Numbered from the stretch's first letter, positions 16,430 to 24,994 are shown. The stretch is DNA of 64,000 nucleotides from Cohnella sp. GbtcB17 (GCF_019091135.1 NZ_JAGXJW010000012.1:1-64000), one strand, 5' to 3'. Program-made: numbers and translations. The notes: generated from the sequence alone by a model not told the origin.

Positions 16430-17263
16430 TCAGCCCTTGTCCGCTCCCGCGGCCAGGCCGTGAATCAGGTACTTCTGGAAAAACATGTACAGCGCGGTGA
16501 TCGGCAGCGCGGTCAGCACGGAGCCGGCGGCGAACAAACTGAAGCTGGAGTTCATTTTGTCCGACACCATGCCGTACAGTCCCTGCGCCAAAGTCATCTT
16601 GTCGGAAGAGCGAAGCACGATCTGCGGCAAAATGAAGTCCATGACCGGGCCGATGAACGCCGTCAGCATGACGAAGGTGATCGCGGGAACCGACAGGGGC
16701 AGAAGGATGCGGACGAATACGTCCGCACGCCCGGCGCCGTCGATGATCGCGGCCTCTTCGAGGCTGCGGGGAATCGTGTCGAAGTAGCCCTTCATCACCC
16801 ACACCCCGAACGAGACGGAGCCGCCCGTGTAGATCAGGATCAGCCCCAGATGCGTGTTGAGCAATCCCGTCTGAAGCAGCAGCACGAAGATCGCCATGAT
16901 CGACAGGAAGCCGGGGAACATCTGAAGCACGAGCAGCGTCATGAGCCCGACCTGCCTCCCCTTGAACCGAAGGCGCGAGAAGGCGTAAGCCGTCACGGTC
17001 ACGAGCAGCGTCGAGAGCAGCATGTTGGAAACGGAGATGAACATCGTGTTGCGGTACCACAGCGCGAAGTCCGTCTCGCGCAGCAGCCGCCCGAAGTGCC
17101 GAAGCGTCGGATGCTCCGGCACCATGCTGCTGATGAGCAGCGTATCGCCGGGATTCAGCGCCGTGCCGGCGACCCAGACGAGCGGATACACCGTCGCGGC
17201 GAAGATGGCGGCCAGCAGCGCATACAGCCCCGCAGCGACAAGATGGTCTTGCATACGTTTCAT
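16430..17263 (-). CDS. Sugar ABC transporter permease, MalG type
   Basis: A 277-residue inner-membrane permease with six predicted helices and the conserved EAA loop, EEAAIIDGAGRADVFVRILLP, which contacts the ATPase. It starts 6 bp after the MalF-type gene. With the neighbouring permease and lipoprotein it forms a maltose/maltodextrin-type importer. No ATPase gene is nearby; Gram-positive bacteria commonly supply one ATPase (MsmX-like) to several such importers. Confidence 0.94.
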   Translation of the reverse strand: MKRMQDHLVAAGLYALLAAIFAATVYPLVWVAGTALNPGDTLLISSMVPEHPTLRHFGRLLRETDFALWYRNTMFISVSNMLLSTLLVTVTAYAFSRLRFKGRQVGLMTLLVLQMFPGFLSIMAIFVLLLQTGLLNTHLGLILIYTGGSVSFGVWVMKGYFDTIPRSLEEAAIIDGAGRADVFVRILLPLSVPAITFVMLTAFIGPVMDFILPQIVLRSSDKMTLAQGLYGMVSDKMNSSFSLFAAGSVLTALPITALYMFFQKYLIHGLAAGADKG

Positions 17264-17269
17264 GGTCGC

Positions 17270-18658
17270 TCAATCCTTTTCTCGGAACGAATGGGTGCGG
17301 CTGTAGTTCAGCACGGAGACGAGCGCGACGACGACGAACATGACGATGGAGACGGCCGAAGCCATGTTGAACTGGTTCTGCTCGAGCGTCATCTTGTAGA
17401 TCCAGGACAGCAGAATGTCGGTCGAACCCGCGAAGTAGTAGTCGGGATTCGGCGGTCCGCCGTCGGTCAGCAGATAGATCAGGTTGAAGTTGTTGAAGTT
17501 CGATGCGAACTGCATGATCAGAATCGGCGACGTCGCGATCAGCACATGCGGCATCGTAATCCGTCTGAACTTCGACGCGCCGCCCGCGCCGTCCACCTCG
17601 GCCGCCTCGTACAGATCTTTGGGGATCGTCGTGAGGATGCCGGCCAGCAGCGCCATCAGAAACGGCATCGACATCCAGAAATGCACGAGCAGCACCGTCA
17701 GCTTGGCGACCGTCGGGTCGGACAGCCAAGGGACGGCGGGCAGTCCCGCGCGCTCCAGCAAGCCGTTGACCGGACCGAGCGCGCCGTTGAAGAGCACGCG
17801 GAAGACGAGGATCGCGATGAACGAGGGGAATGCCCAGGGCAGCACGAACGCCGTTCGCCACAGCTTTTTGAACCGGACCAAACGGTGCTCGATCAACAGC
17901 GCGACGGCCAGGCCGCCGAAGTAGGCGACAAGCGTGGACAGCACGGCCCAGACGACGTTCCAGGCGAAGATGCCGCCGAAGGTCGACGTCCATGCCCGGT
18001 CGGACAGCAGGCGGGAGAATGTCTGCAGGCCGGTCCAGCTAACAAGGGAGCGGTCGGGAATATGGTTCGGCGACGCGTAATTCGTAAAGGCAATCAGCAC
18101 GTTAAACAGCATGGGCACGACCGATACGAAAAGGACGAATAGCAGCGCTGGCGCGAGCAGCAGCAATGCCGTCCGGCCGTCGCGGGGGCGACGATGGGTC
18201 GGCGCCGCTCGCCCAAGCTTCGGGAGGGCTTGGGCCGCCGCCGCTGCGTCGCCGTACCGGCGCGTCCCGGAGAACGCCCCTCCGCCCGCGATCAAGGCAG
18301 CGCGGTGTCGATAAGCGTCGGCCACGTTCAACGCGTGGAGCAGCAGCAGCGCCGCGCCCGCGAACAGGGCGAGCAGACCGTTGATCAACAGGAAAATCGA
18401 ATGGTCTCCCCGCACGAGCGTGCCGTCGACGATCCGCGTCGGCGTGTCGCCAAGGGTGATCAGTCCTTCGAGCGCACGGCCGATGCGCGGCACGCCGACG
18501 ATCAGGGCGACGGCGTACGCCGCCATGAAAATTGCGCCCTTGGCGTATTGGCGGTTCAGCAGCTGCCCCCCACCCGCGCAGACCGCGGACAGCAGCCCCG
18601 CCGTCGCCGGGCCCGCCGGACCGGCGCGATACGCGATCGCGCGATCTCCCCGGCTCAT
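17270..18658 (-). CDS. Sugar ABC transporter permease, MalF type with extended N-terminus
   Basis: A 462-residue permease. The N-terminal 140 residues carry extra hydrophobic segments and a small soluble loop, followed by the usual six-helix permease core from about residue 165. The EAA loop is YEAAEVDGAGGASKFRRITMP. An enlarged N-terminus is usual for MalF/MalC proteins of maltodextrin importers, which supports that substrate class. The start overlaps the stop of the binding-protein gene as ATGA. Confidence 0.93.
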   Translation of the reverse strand: MSRGDRAIAYRAGPAGPATAGLLSAVCAGGGQLLNRQYAKGAIFMAAYAVALIVGVPRIGRALEGLITLGDTPTRIVDGTLVRGDHSIFLLINGLLALFAGAALLLLHALNVADAYRHRAALIAGGGAFSGTRRYGDAAAAAQALPKLGRAAPTHRRPRDGRTALLLLAPALLFVLFVSVVPMLFNVLIAFTNYASPNHIPDRSLVSWTGLQTFSRLLSDRAWTSTFGGIFAWNVVWAVLSTLVAYFGGLAVALLIEHRLVRFKKLWRTAFVLPWAFPSFIAILVFRVLFNGALGPVNGLLERAGLPAVPWLSDPTVAKLTVLLVHFWMSMPFLMALLAGILTTIPKDLYEAAEVDGAGGASKFRRITMPHVLIATSPILIMQFASNFNNFNLIYLLTDGGPPNPDYYFAGSTDILLSWIYKMTLEQNQFNMASAVSIVMFVVVALVSVLNYSRTHSFREKD

Positions 18659-19968
18659 CCGTTTGTCTTCATGGCGGTGCGCATCTGATTCGCCATGTTG
18701 TCCAGCGTCTTTTTAATGTCAGCGCGGTCGTCGTTCCAGATGACGGACAGCGCAGCGTAGGAAGGCACCCACAGTGCCGAGGTCTCGGGGATGACGGGCA
18801 GCGGCGTCGCGTTCTGCAGTTGGGCGAGGAACGAGGAGACGTTCGGATCGGCTATGATGGCCGGATCGCTCACCAGATCTCGCCGCGTGGGCAGCTGCGC
18901 GGTCATCTCATAGCGGAGCTTGGCGTTGTCGCGGCTCGTCGCCAGCTCCGCGAACAGCTTGGCTGCGTTCGGATATTTCGTGTAGGAATTGACGAACAGC
19001 GACCGCACGCTGATGAGACTCTTCGGATGCTCGCCGTTCGGCAGCAGCGGCAGCTGGACGACGCCGAAGTCGACGCCCGCCTTGCGCAGGTTGGCCATCT
19101 GCCACGTGCCTTCGATCATCGCCGCCGCCCGGCCCTCCTGGAACAGGCCGGAGATGACGTTGTTGTTGATGTCCGCCGTATTCAGGGGGAACAGCGCCTT
19201 CAGACTCCTCGCGAACTTCATGCCTTCGACCGCGCCTTCGCCGTTCAGTCCGATATCTTCCGGGTTTGTGCCGTCGTCGCCAAAAATATAGCCGCCGTAG
19301 CCTGCGATGAAGGCATGCGCCTGATAAATCTGGGCGACATCCCAGGCGAGGCCGTACTTCTTGGCGACGGGATCGGTGAACGCGCGGCCGAACGCCAGCA
19401 GCTCCTCGAACGTCGCCGGCTCCTTGGGCATCAGCTTCTTGTTGTAGTAGAGCGCGTAAGTGTCGGCCGACATCGGGTAGCCGTAGAGCACGTCCTTGTA
19501 AGTGATCGCCTGCGCGACGGACGGCATGACGTTCTCGAGCACGTCGTTCTGCGTACGGTCGTTTGGCAGCATCAGGCCGGCGCTCACGCCCTTGCCGATC
19601 GCATCGTGCGGCGAGGAGAACACGTCCGCGCCCAGTCCCGCGGGGCCGTCCGTCATGAGCTTCCCGACCGTGTCGATGGACGGGACGACCTCTACCTTGA
19701 CCTTCACGCCGTAAGCGGTTTCAAATTGCTTGCCTATCTCCTGCAAAAACGCCCGTTCGTTTCCGTCGGACTCCCATACCAACAAGGAAGCACCCTTTTC
19801 AGGCTTGATGTCAGCGCTTACATTTTGACTGGGCGAAGTGTCTTTTGTTGCGGTCTCCGGACTGCTGTCCTGCCCGCCGGATCCCGCATTCCCGCCTGCG
19901 CATCCTGCGGCCGATACCAGCACCATCGTGAGCGCCAGCGTCTTCGCTATTTTGTTTTTTTCAGGCAA
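18655..19968 (-). CDS. Maltodextrin-type sugar-binding lipoprotein
   Basis: A 437-residue SBP_bac_1 protein with a lipoprotein signal, hydrophobic core LALTMVLVSAAG then Cys23, followed by a Ser/Gln-rich linker. The mature part shows MalE-family features: LLVWESDGNERAFLQEIGKQFE, ADVFSSPHDAIGKGVSAGLM, YGYPMSADTYALYYNKKLM, and LFQEGRAAAMIEGTWQM. It is the surface receptor of the importer encoded by the next two genes and the first gene of a five-gene operon that ends with two esterases. Contrast its intact lipobox with the signal-less homologue at 9642-10820. Confidence 0.94.
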   Translation of the reverse strand: MPEKNKIAKTLALTMVLVSAAGCAGGNAGSGGQDSSPETATKDTSPSQNVSADIKPEKGASLLVWESDGNERAFLQEIGKQFETAYGVKVKVEVVPSIDTVGKLMTDGPAGLGADVFSSPHDAIGKGVSAGLMLPNDRTQNDVLENVMPSVAQAITYKDVLYGYPMSADTYALYYNKKLMPKEPATFEELLAFGRAFTDPVAKKYGLAWDVAQIYQAHAFIAGYGGYIFGDDGTNPEDIGLNGEGAVEGMKFARSLKALFPLNTADINNNVISGLFQEGRAAAMIEGTWQMANLRKAGVDFGVVQLPLLPNGEHPKSLISVRSLFVNSYTKYPNAAKLFAELATSRDNAKLRYEMTAQLPTRRDLVSDPAIIADPNVSSFLAQLQNATPLPVIPETSALWVPSYAALSVIWNDDRADIKKTLDNMANQMRTAMKTNG

Positions 19969-20022
19969 TCGATCCCACTCCTTCTCGGTTGACTTAATCG
20001 TTTAAGTTAACTGCTAGTTCAA

Positions 20023-20078
20023 GTTATCACGAACAGTTTGTCCATGTCAATATAAAACTTGAATTTTATTCAAGTTTT
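20023..20078 (-). promoter_or_regulatory. Promoter and palindromic operator of the sugar ABC/esterase operon
   Basis: On the minus strand, -35 TTGACA (20045-20050), a 16-bp spacer and -10 GATAAC (20023-20028). Just upstream (20054-20078) is a perfect 10-bp inverted repeat, AAAACTTGAA and TTCAAGTTTT, with a 5-bp centre. The half-site AACTTGAA recurs across the -10. This suggests a dimeric regulator that binds both sides of the promoter. Confidence 0.55.
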
Positions 20079-20113
20079 GTCGCAAATCGTCGATCATTTG
20101 TTTTTGCGGTTTT

Positions 20114-20786
20114 AATAGCGGTACCGCGTGCCTCTATCACGGTCGCCGAATCGACCAATCGACTACTAGCGGCACGAAATGCCGCTAATGCGTGCCCCTA
20201 AGCTAACCAAAGACCATTAGCGGCATTGCGTGCCGCTAACCCCTATCGTCGCACCACTAACCAACCACTAGCGGCACCAAATGCCGCTAATGCATGCCCC
20301 TGCGCTAACCCAAGACCGTTAGCGGCACCGCGTGCCGTTATCACCCATCACCGATTCGTCCAATCGACTACTAGCGGCACGAAATGCCGCTAATGCGCGT
20401 AACCGTGCTCCCTGCTGACCCATAACGGCACCGCGTGCCGCTAACGCCCATCGTCGCACCACCAATCTACCACTAGCGGCACCATGTGCCGCTAATGCAT
20501 GCCCCTACGCTACCCAAAGACCGTTAGCGGCACCGCGTGCCGCTAACGCCCATCGTCGCACCACCAATCTACCACTAGCGGCACCATGTGCCGCTAATGC
20601 GTGCCCCTACGCTACCCAAAGACCGTTAGCGGCACCGCGTGCCGCTAATATGCGTCAATTTGCTCCCCACCACCCCTTAACGCCACCGCATGCCGCTAAT
20701 GCGTGTCCCTACGCTAACCAAAGACCGTTAGCGGCATTGCGTGCCGTTAATGTGTGTCACCGTGCTACCCGCCGACCGTTAACGGC
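20114..20786. repeat. Palindrome array B (12 full units plus degenerate ends, about 51 bp period)
   Basis: Palindromes with arms TAGCGGCA and TGCCGCTA and a 5-base loop begin near 20166, 20217, 20269, 20319, 20371, 20422, 20473, 20523, 20575, 20626, 20678 and 20728. A degenerate copy is at 20114 and a half copy at 20778. Loops alternate: CGAAA, CCAAA or CCATG in odd units, and CCGCG or TTGCG in most even ones. Two spacer types alternate likewise, so the true unit is about 102 bp; units at 20473-20574 and 20575-20676 are nearly identical. The array ends in the 3' end of the nuclease-winged-helix gene region. There is no gene between 20101 and 20789. Confidence 0.95.
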
Positions 20787-20789
20787 ATC

Positions 20790-21455
20790 TTACGTTTCAA
20801 AGTAACTCCCTTTTTGACCAAGACGATAGGTCCGCACGCGTTGGACGCCGCTGGCTGCTTCCAGCCAGCCTTGCTCGGTCATTTCGTGTAAAAGGTTGCG
20901 TGCATGTCGCGGACGGATGCCAAGCACATCACATGCTTCGGCAGGTGAGAATGGCCGCTGCAGCTTATTCGCGAATCTGACGATCTCCCGCTGTTTCAGC
21001 GGAAGAGAGATCTCTTTCGTTTCCCCGAAGTCGCCATACAGCTTCCCCAGCGTGAACTGGACAAACCGTCGACATTTGTTAGGCTGGTCACGGATCATAT
21101 CCAAGGGCATGCGAAATATGATCCAGCCGTTGAGTACAAGGTGGTTTTGCCGCTCTCGCTCGTATTCGAACGTTCGCCGACTCGTGTGCTGCCCATGCGT
21201 CTTAAAGTCGTCAATCTCCCAACCAACCTTGTAAGGCGGTCTCAAGTAAGCATTATCGACGTAAAAGTATCCCTCTCCAAAGCCGGGTACCTCATATTCC
21301 GCTTTTAGATAATTTAAATTCCCTACACCCTTAAGCCATATTTCCTTCGTAAATAACGCTTCGTTAAAAGCGTGTCCTTCGAGCAGCCTGCGCAAGGATT
21401 CGCCCGTACGCCCCCGGCGCTGTTCCTCAAGCCATTTCCAATATAACTCTTCCAT
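20790..21455 (-). CDS. Vsr/DUF559-like nuclease domain fused to winged helix-turn-helix
   Basis: A 221-residue protein of unrecognised name. Residues about 25-140 follow the PD-(D/E)xK pattern of Vsr/DUF559 endonucleases: YVDNAYL (Asp67), then VGWEIDD (Glu80, Asp82), His near 88, then FEYERERQNHLVLNGWIIFRM, which matches the family's R-x-R-N-x-L-x-x-x-G-W-x-x-x-R element. Residues about 150-215 form a winged helix: REIVRFANKLQRPFSPAEACDVLGI, ARNLLHEMTEQGWLE, and a basic wing. ATG 21455 is chosen over 21503 because GGGAGGAAGG precedes it. The gene sits between palindrome arrays B and C. Its lower GC and plainer codon use differ from the flanking genes, which hints at transfer. A role in binding or cutting the palindromes is a hypothesis. 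Confidence 0.75.
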   Translation of the reverse strand: MEELYWKWLEEQRRGRTGESLRRLLEGHAFNEALFTKEIWLKGVGNLNYLKAEYEVPGFGEGYFYVDNAYLRPPYKVGWEIDDFKTHGQHTSRRTFEYERERQNHLVLNGWIIFRMPLDMIRDQPNKCRRFVQFTLGKLYGDFGETKEISLPLKQREIVRFANKLQRPFSPAEACDVLGIRPRHARNLLHEMTEQGWLEAASGVQRVRTYRLGQKGSYFET

Positions 21456-21483
21456 TCGACGCCTTCCTCCCATAAGCGGCAAT

Positions 21484-21515
21484 AAAAAAACCGCCAGCTC
21501 CAATAGGAGAGGCGG
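21484..21515 (-). terminator. Terminator hairpin upstream of the nuclease gene
   Basis: On the minus strand, CCGCC, an imperfect inner stem (TCC/GGA) and GGCGG are followed by seven T residues. It ends about 30 bases before the nuclease start codon. It could end transcripts that come through array C from the ABC-2 operon, or attenuate the nuclease gene. The 21516-21684 stretch shows nothing else. Confidence 0.7.
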
Positions 21516-21684
21516 TGTTCTTCACGCGCAAATATTTATAAAATGAGTATACTTTTCCGCGCCTTTGCGGGCAAGAGGAATTTGTCCAGGGCTTGGGCGA
21601 AATTCGGTTGTCGCAGGAGGCGGTACGTTATTCTCGGCATAAGGGACTATTTAGTCTTAGTGCGGCTCTGAGCGGCGGCAAGCA

Positions 21685-22223
21685 TTAGCGGCATGCCATG
21701 CCGCTATCATCCACAGCGTGCCGCGCCAGAGCGCCTTAGCGGCATCCCATGCCGCTAGTACCCGTAGCGCGCCGCGCAAAGAGCACCTTAGCGGCATTCC
21801 ATGCCGCTATCGCCCCGCAGCGCACCGCGGCAGAGCGCCCTAGCGGCACCCCATGCCGCTATCACCCGCAGCGTGCCGCGCTAGGCGCCTTAGCGGCATC
21901 CCATGCCGCTATCACCCCGCAGCGCGCCGCGCCAGAGCACCTTAGCGGCATTCCATGCCGCTATCACCCCGCAGCGCGCCGCGCCAGAGCACCTTAGCGG
22001 CATTCCATGCCGCTAGTACCCGCAGCGCCCCGCGCCAGAGCACCTTAGCGGCATTCCATGCCGCTATCGCCCCGCAGCGCCCCGCGCCAGAGCGCCTTAG
22101 CGGCATCCCATGCCGCTATCACCCCGCAGCACGCCGCGCAAGAGCGCCTTAGCGGCATTCCGTGCCGCTATCGCCCCACAGCGCGCCGCGTCAGAGCGCC
22201 TTAGCGGAACTTTCTTCCGCTAT
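21685..22223. repeat. Palindrome array C (11 units, 50-52 bp period)
   Basis: Eleven palindromes with arms TAGCGGCA and TGCCGCTA begin at 21685, 21736, 21788, 21840, 21890, 21942, 21994, 22045, 22097, 22149 and 22201. The loop is mostly TTCCA or TCCCA. The spacers, about 29 bp, are nearly constant and contain CCCGCAGCGC-GCCGCGC. The last unit is changed in both arms (TAGCGGAA and TTCCGCTA), so pairing is kept. Open frames at 21749-22370 are translations of the repeat. The array lies between the ABC-2 operon and the nuclease gene. Confidence 0.95.
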
Positions 22224-22269
22224 CGCCCGGAGAGCAGTAAACTCACGTGCGATAGCGGCGCTTTTCCCC

Positions 22270-23073
22270 CTAGCTCCCCGCCCCCCGGTACCGCTTCACG
22301 CCGCGGTTCCATACCGCGAGGCCGATGCCCGCCGCGATCAGGCCGACGACCGGCGTCATCCACGCCATGAAGACGCTGCGATGCGCCTCGAGGAAAAACA
22401 TGGCCGGATACACGCCGACGAAGGCGAACGGCAGCACCCAGGTGAGCAAAAAGCGGATGCCGCGGTTATAAATTTGAACCGGGTAGCGGCCGTAGCTCTG
22501 GATGTTGTACATGAGCGGGATGATGCCCGTCGGCGCGTCCGAGTAGAACGAGATCGCCGCCAGCGTCACGTAGATGCCCGTGTAAATGAGCACCGAGCCC
22601 AGCACCATCACGACGAGCACGAACGGGTCGTACCAGTCGAACGCGAGCCCGAGCTTCCCCCACGCCGTGCCCATGATCGCGAGTCCGACGAGCGAGGAGA
22701 CGAGCGACGGCGGGTCCACGTTTTCCAGCATAACCTGAGCCAAAGAGTGGGCCGGCCGCGTCAACACGCGATCCATCTCACCCTTGATGATGTAGCGATC
22801 GCCGAAGTTCCACAAGTTCGTAAAGGCGCCGAACACCCCTTGCGCGATCATGAAGTAGCCGTAAACGAACACGACCTCGGATTCGCTCCAGTCCCCGAGC
22901 GTCGGGGTGTGCTGGAACACAATAAAGATGAACAACAAATTAGTCAGCGAAAAAAGCAGGTCGCTCACGACCTCCACCCAGAAGTCGGCGCGGTACGTCA
23001 GCTTGACCTTGGCATAATTGGCGATGTATTCCTTGAACAGGCCGAACGTGTAGCCCAGTCTCGACAGTCTCAT
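22270..23073 (-). CDS. ABC-2 type exporter permease (ABC2_membrane_6/DUF990 family)
   Basis: A 267-residue membrane protein with about six hydrophobic helices. Its pattern fits the DUF990 type of ABC-2 permease: YTFGLFKEYIANYAKVKLTYRADFWVE at the N-terminus, GVFGAFTNLWNFGDRYIIKGEMDRVLTRPAHSLAQVM, and AMFFLEAHRSVFMAWMTPVVG near the end. It pairs with the similar-sized permease 5 bp upstream and the ATPase before that. The family includes exporters of drugs and other hydrophobic compounds; the substrate is unknown. Confidence 0.88.
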   Translation of the reverse strand: MRLSRLGYTFGLFKEYIANYAKVKLTYRADFWVEVVSDLLFSLTNLLFIFIVFQHTPTLGDWSESEVVFVYGYFMIAQGVFGAFTNLWNFGDRYIIKGEMDRVLTRPAHSLAQVMLENVDPPSLVSSLVGLAIMGTAWGKLGLAFDWYDPFVLVVMVLGSVLIYTGIYVTLAAISFYSDAPTGIIPLMYNIQSYGRYPVQIYNRGIRFLLTWVLPFAFVGVYPAMFFLEAHRSVFMAWMTPVVGLIAAGIGLAVWNRGVKRYRGAGS

Positions 23074-23077
23074 TTTG

Positions 23078-23872
23078 TCAGCCTCCCTGCACGAACAGCC
23101 GGCGACGCGCCGACCGCCACATGAGCACGATCGGAATGATGAGGACCGCGAACCAGCCGATTTGGATGAGCAGCGCGTGCCACGTCTCGGCGTCGCTCGT
23201 CCTGCCCGTGAACACCGAGCTCGGCAAATACGTGATCGCCTGGAACGGCAACCAATCCATGGCGGCCCTCCCCCATGCAGGGAAAAAGGCGATCGGCACC
23301 ACGACGCCGGACAGCAGGTCGACGAGCACCCGTTTCATGCGCATGAGCCCCTCGTTGTTCTCGACGAAGAAGGCGAACAGGCCCGTCAAGATATTGAGCT
23401 GCGTATTGATCAGAAAGCTGAACCAGATCATGATAAAAAACACGATCCAGCGCATCGGGTCAGACGGCAGCGTCACATGGAAAAGCAGCGTGGCCAGAAT
23501 CATCCCCGGCACCATGAACAGCAGCAGGCGAAACACGCCCTCGCCGAAGCCCTGCATCATTTTCACCATTAAATAATTGATCGGACGCGTCATCTGCACC
23601 GCCACGCTGCCGTCCCGAATCTCGTTCGAGATCTCGCGGTCCAGGTTGTTGAAATAAAACGCGCGCGCCATCCAGGACACAGCCACGTAGGTCGTCATCT
23701 GCTCCACGGTAAAACCCGCCAGCGTCTCCGCATCGCCGTAGATCGCTTTCCACAGGAAGTAGTACGCGCCGATGTTAATGGCATAAACGATAATGCCGCT
23801 ATAATAATTAACGCGGTAAGCGAGCATCGTCAAAAAGCGGATGCGAATGAATTCGAAATAAGCGGCATTCAC
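23078..23872 (-). CDS. ABC-2 type exporter permease (ABC2_membrane_6/DUF990 family)
   Basis: A 264-residue partner permease with about six helices. It has the family stretch DREISNEIRDGSVAVQMTRPINYLMVKMMQGFGEG in the first half and a C-terminal basic tail after the last helix. Its start overlaps the ATPase stop as ATGA. The three genes form a compact exporter operon on the minus strand that reads toward array C. Confidence 0.88.
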   Translation of the reverse strand: MNAAYFEFIRIRFLTMLAYRVNYYSGIIVYAINIGAYYFLWKAIYGDAETLAGFTVEQMTTYVAVSWMARAFYFNNLDREISNEIRDGSVAVQMTRPINYLMVKMMQGFGEGVFRLLLFMVPGMILATLLFHVTLPSDPMRWIVFFIMIWFSFLINTQLNILTGLFAFFVENNEGLMRMKRVLVDLLSGVVVPIAFFPAWGRAAMDWLPFQAITYLPSSVFTGRTSDAETWHALLIQIGWFAVLIIPIVLMWRSARRRLFVQGG

Positions 23873-24966
23873 GGCTTGATCGCCTCCGCCTGTGCGGTCG
23901 GCTGCGAACTGTCGCCGTCAGAACCGCCGATGCCCGAACCGCCTTCGGCAAGCACCTCCGCCGGCGTCTGCGCGCTGCCCGTCCGGTAAATCTCGCGTAC
24001 GATCTCCTCGGTGTTCGTCTCGATAATCTTGATGTCGCTGATCTCCATCGTGCCGACGACGCGCGACAGCACCTCGGACACGTTGATCTCGAGCGGAATC
24101 CACACCGTCGCGGTAAAGGCGTCGCCCAGACTCCATTTTACGTCCATGCCCTCCGTCAGCGCGGCCAGCTTATCCGCCCGCACGGCGTCGCCGAACGTGA
24201 AGACGACCTCGCGGCCTTTGCCCCAGCGCGTCTTGAGCTCCTCCAGCCCTCCGTCATAGATAATACGTCCGTCGTCGAGCATAATAACGCGGGAACAGAG
24301 CGCCTCGATGTCCTGCAGGTCGTGCGTCGTGAGCAGGATGGTCGTGCCGCGCTCCCGGTTGATCCGTTTCAAAAACTCGCGGATCTCCGTCTTCACCACG
24401 ATGTCGAGGCCGATCGTCGGCTCGTCGAGGAACAGGATCGACGGGTTGTGCAGCAGCGCCGCCGCCAGCTCGCAGCGCATCCGCTGCCCCAGGCTCAGCT
24501 TGCGCACCGGCCGGTTCAGCAGCTCGCCGAGCGACAGCGTCTCGACGAGCTCGTCGAGCAGACGCTTGAAGTCGTTTTCGCCGACGCCGTACACCTTGCG
24601 CAGCAGCCGAAACGACTCGATGACGCCGATGTCCCACCACAGCTGGCTGCGCTGGCCGAACACGACGCCGATGCCCTGGACGAACTTCTCCCTTTCCTTA
24701 TGCGGCACGAAGCCGTTGACCTTGATATGCCCGGACGTCGGGACGAGGATGCCGGTCAGCATCTTGATCGTCGTCGACTTGCCGGCGCCGTTCTCCCCGA
24801 TATAGCCGCAAATCTCGCCCTGCGGAATCTGGAAGCTGATATCCTTGACCGCGGTCACTTCCGTATATTCGCGCTTGAAAAGGTCCCGAAGCGCACCGCC
24901 GATGCCTTCGCGGTTTTTCTGAACGTTGAACTGCTTGCGCAGATCGCGTACGTCGATGGCTAACAT
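23869..24966 (-). CDS. ABC-2 exporter ATP-binding protein
   Basis: A 365-residue ATPase with Walker A GENGAGKSTT (about residues 57-66), signature LSLGQRMRCELAAAL and Walker B ILFLDEPTIGLD, followed by the switch histidine in TTHDLQD. After the nucleotide-binding domain (about 1-245) comes a C-terminal domain to about 330, then a disordered Gly/Ser/Ala-rich tail. It powers export by the two permeases downstream. The ATG at 24966 has GGAGG 8 bases upstream. It diverges from the LCP gene across a 108-bp region. Confidence 0.94.
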   Translation of the reverse strand: MLAIDVRDLRKQFNVQKNREGIGGALRDLFKREYTEVTAVKDISFQIPQGEICGYIGENGAGKSTTIKMLTGILVPTSGHIKVNGFVPHKEREKFVQGIGVVFGQRSQLWWDIGVIESFRLLRKVYGVGENDFKRLLDELVETLSLGELLNRPVRKLSLGQRMRCELAAALLHNPSILFLDEPTIGLDIVVKTEIREFLKRINRERGTTILLTTHDLQDIEALCSRVIMLDDGRIIYDGGLEELKTRWGKGREVVFTFGDAVRADKLAALTEGMDVKWSLGDAFTATVWIPLEINVSEVLSRVVGTMEISDIKIIETNTEEIVREIYRTGSAQTPAEVLAEGGSGIGGSDGDSSQPTAQAEAIKP

Positions 24967-24994
24967 TCCATATTCCTCCGTAATTCGACTTTAC

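Noticed and set aside
16460-18142. 560-codon plus-strand frame opposite the sugar permeases
   Set aside because: Composition is typical of an antisense frame of hydrophobic coding sequence (Glu/His/Arg-rich), with no ribosome site.
21749-22370. Repetitive open frames over array C
   Set aside because: They repeat one 17-residue peptide because 51 is divisible by 3; they have no start signals.
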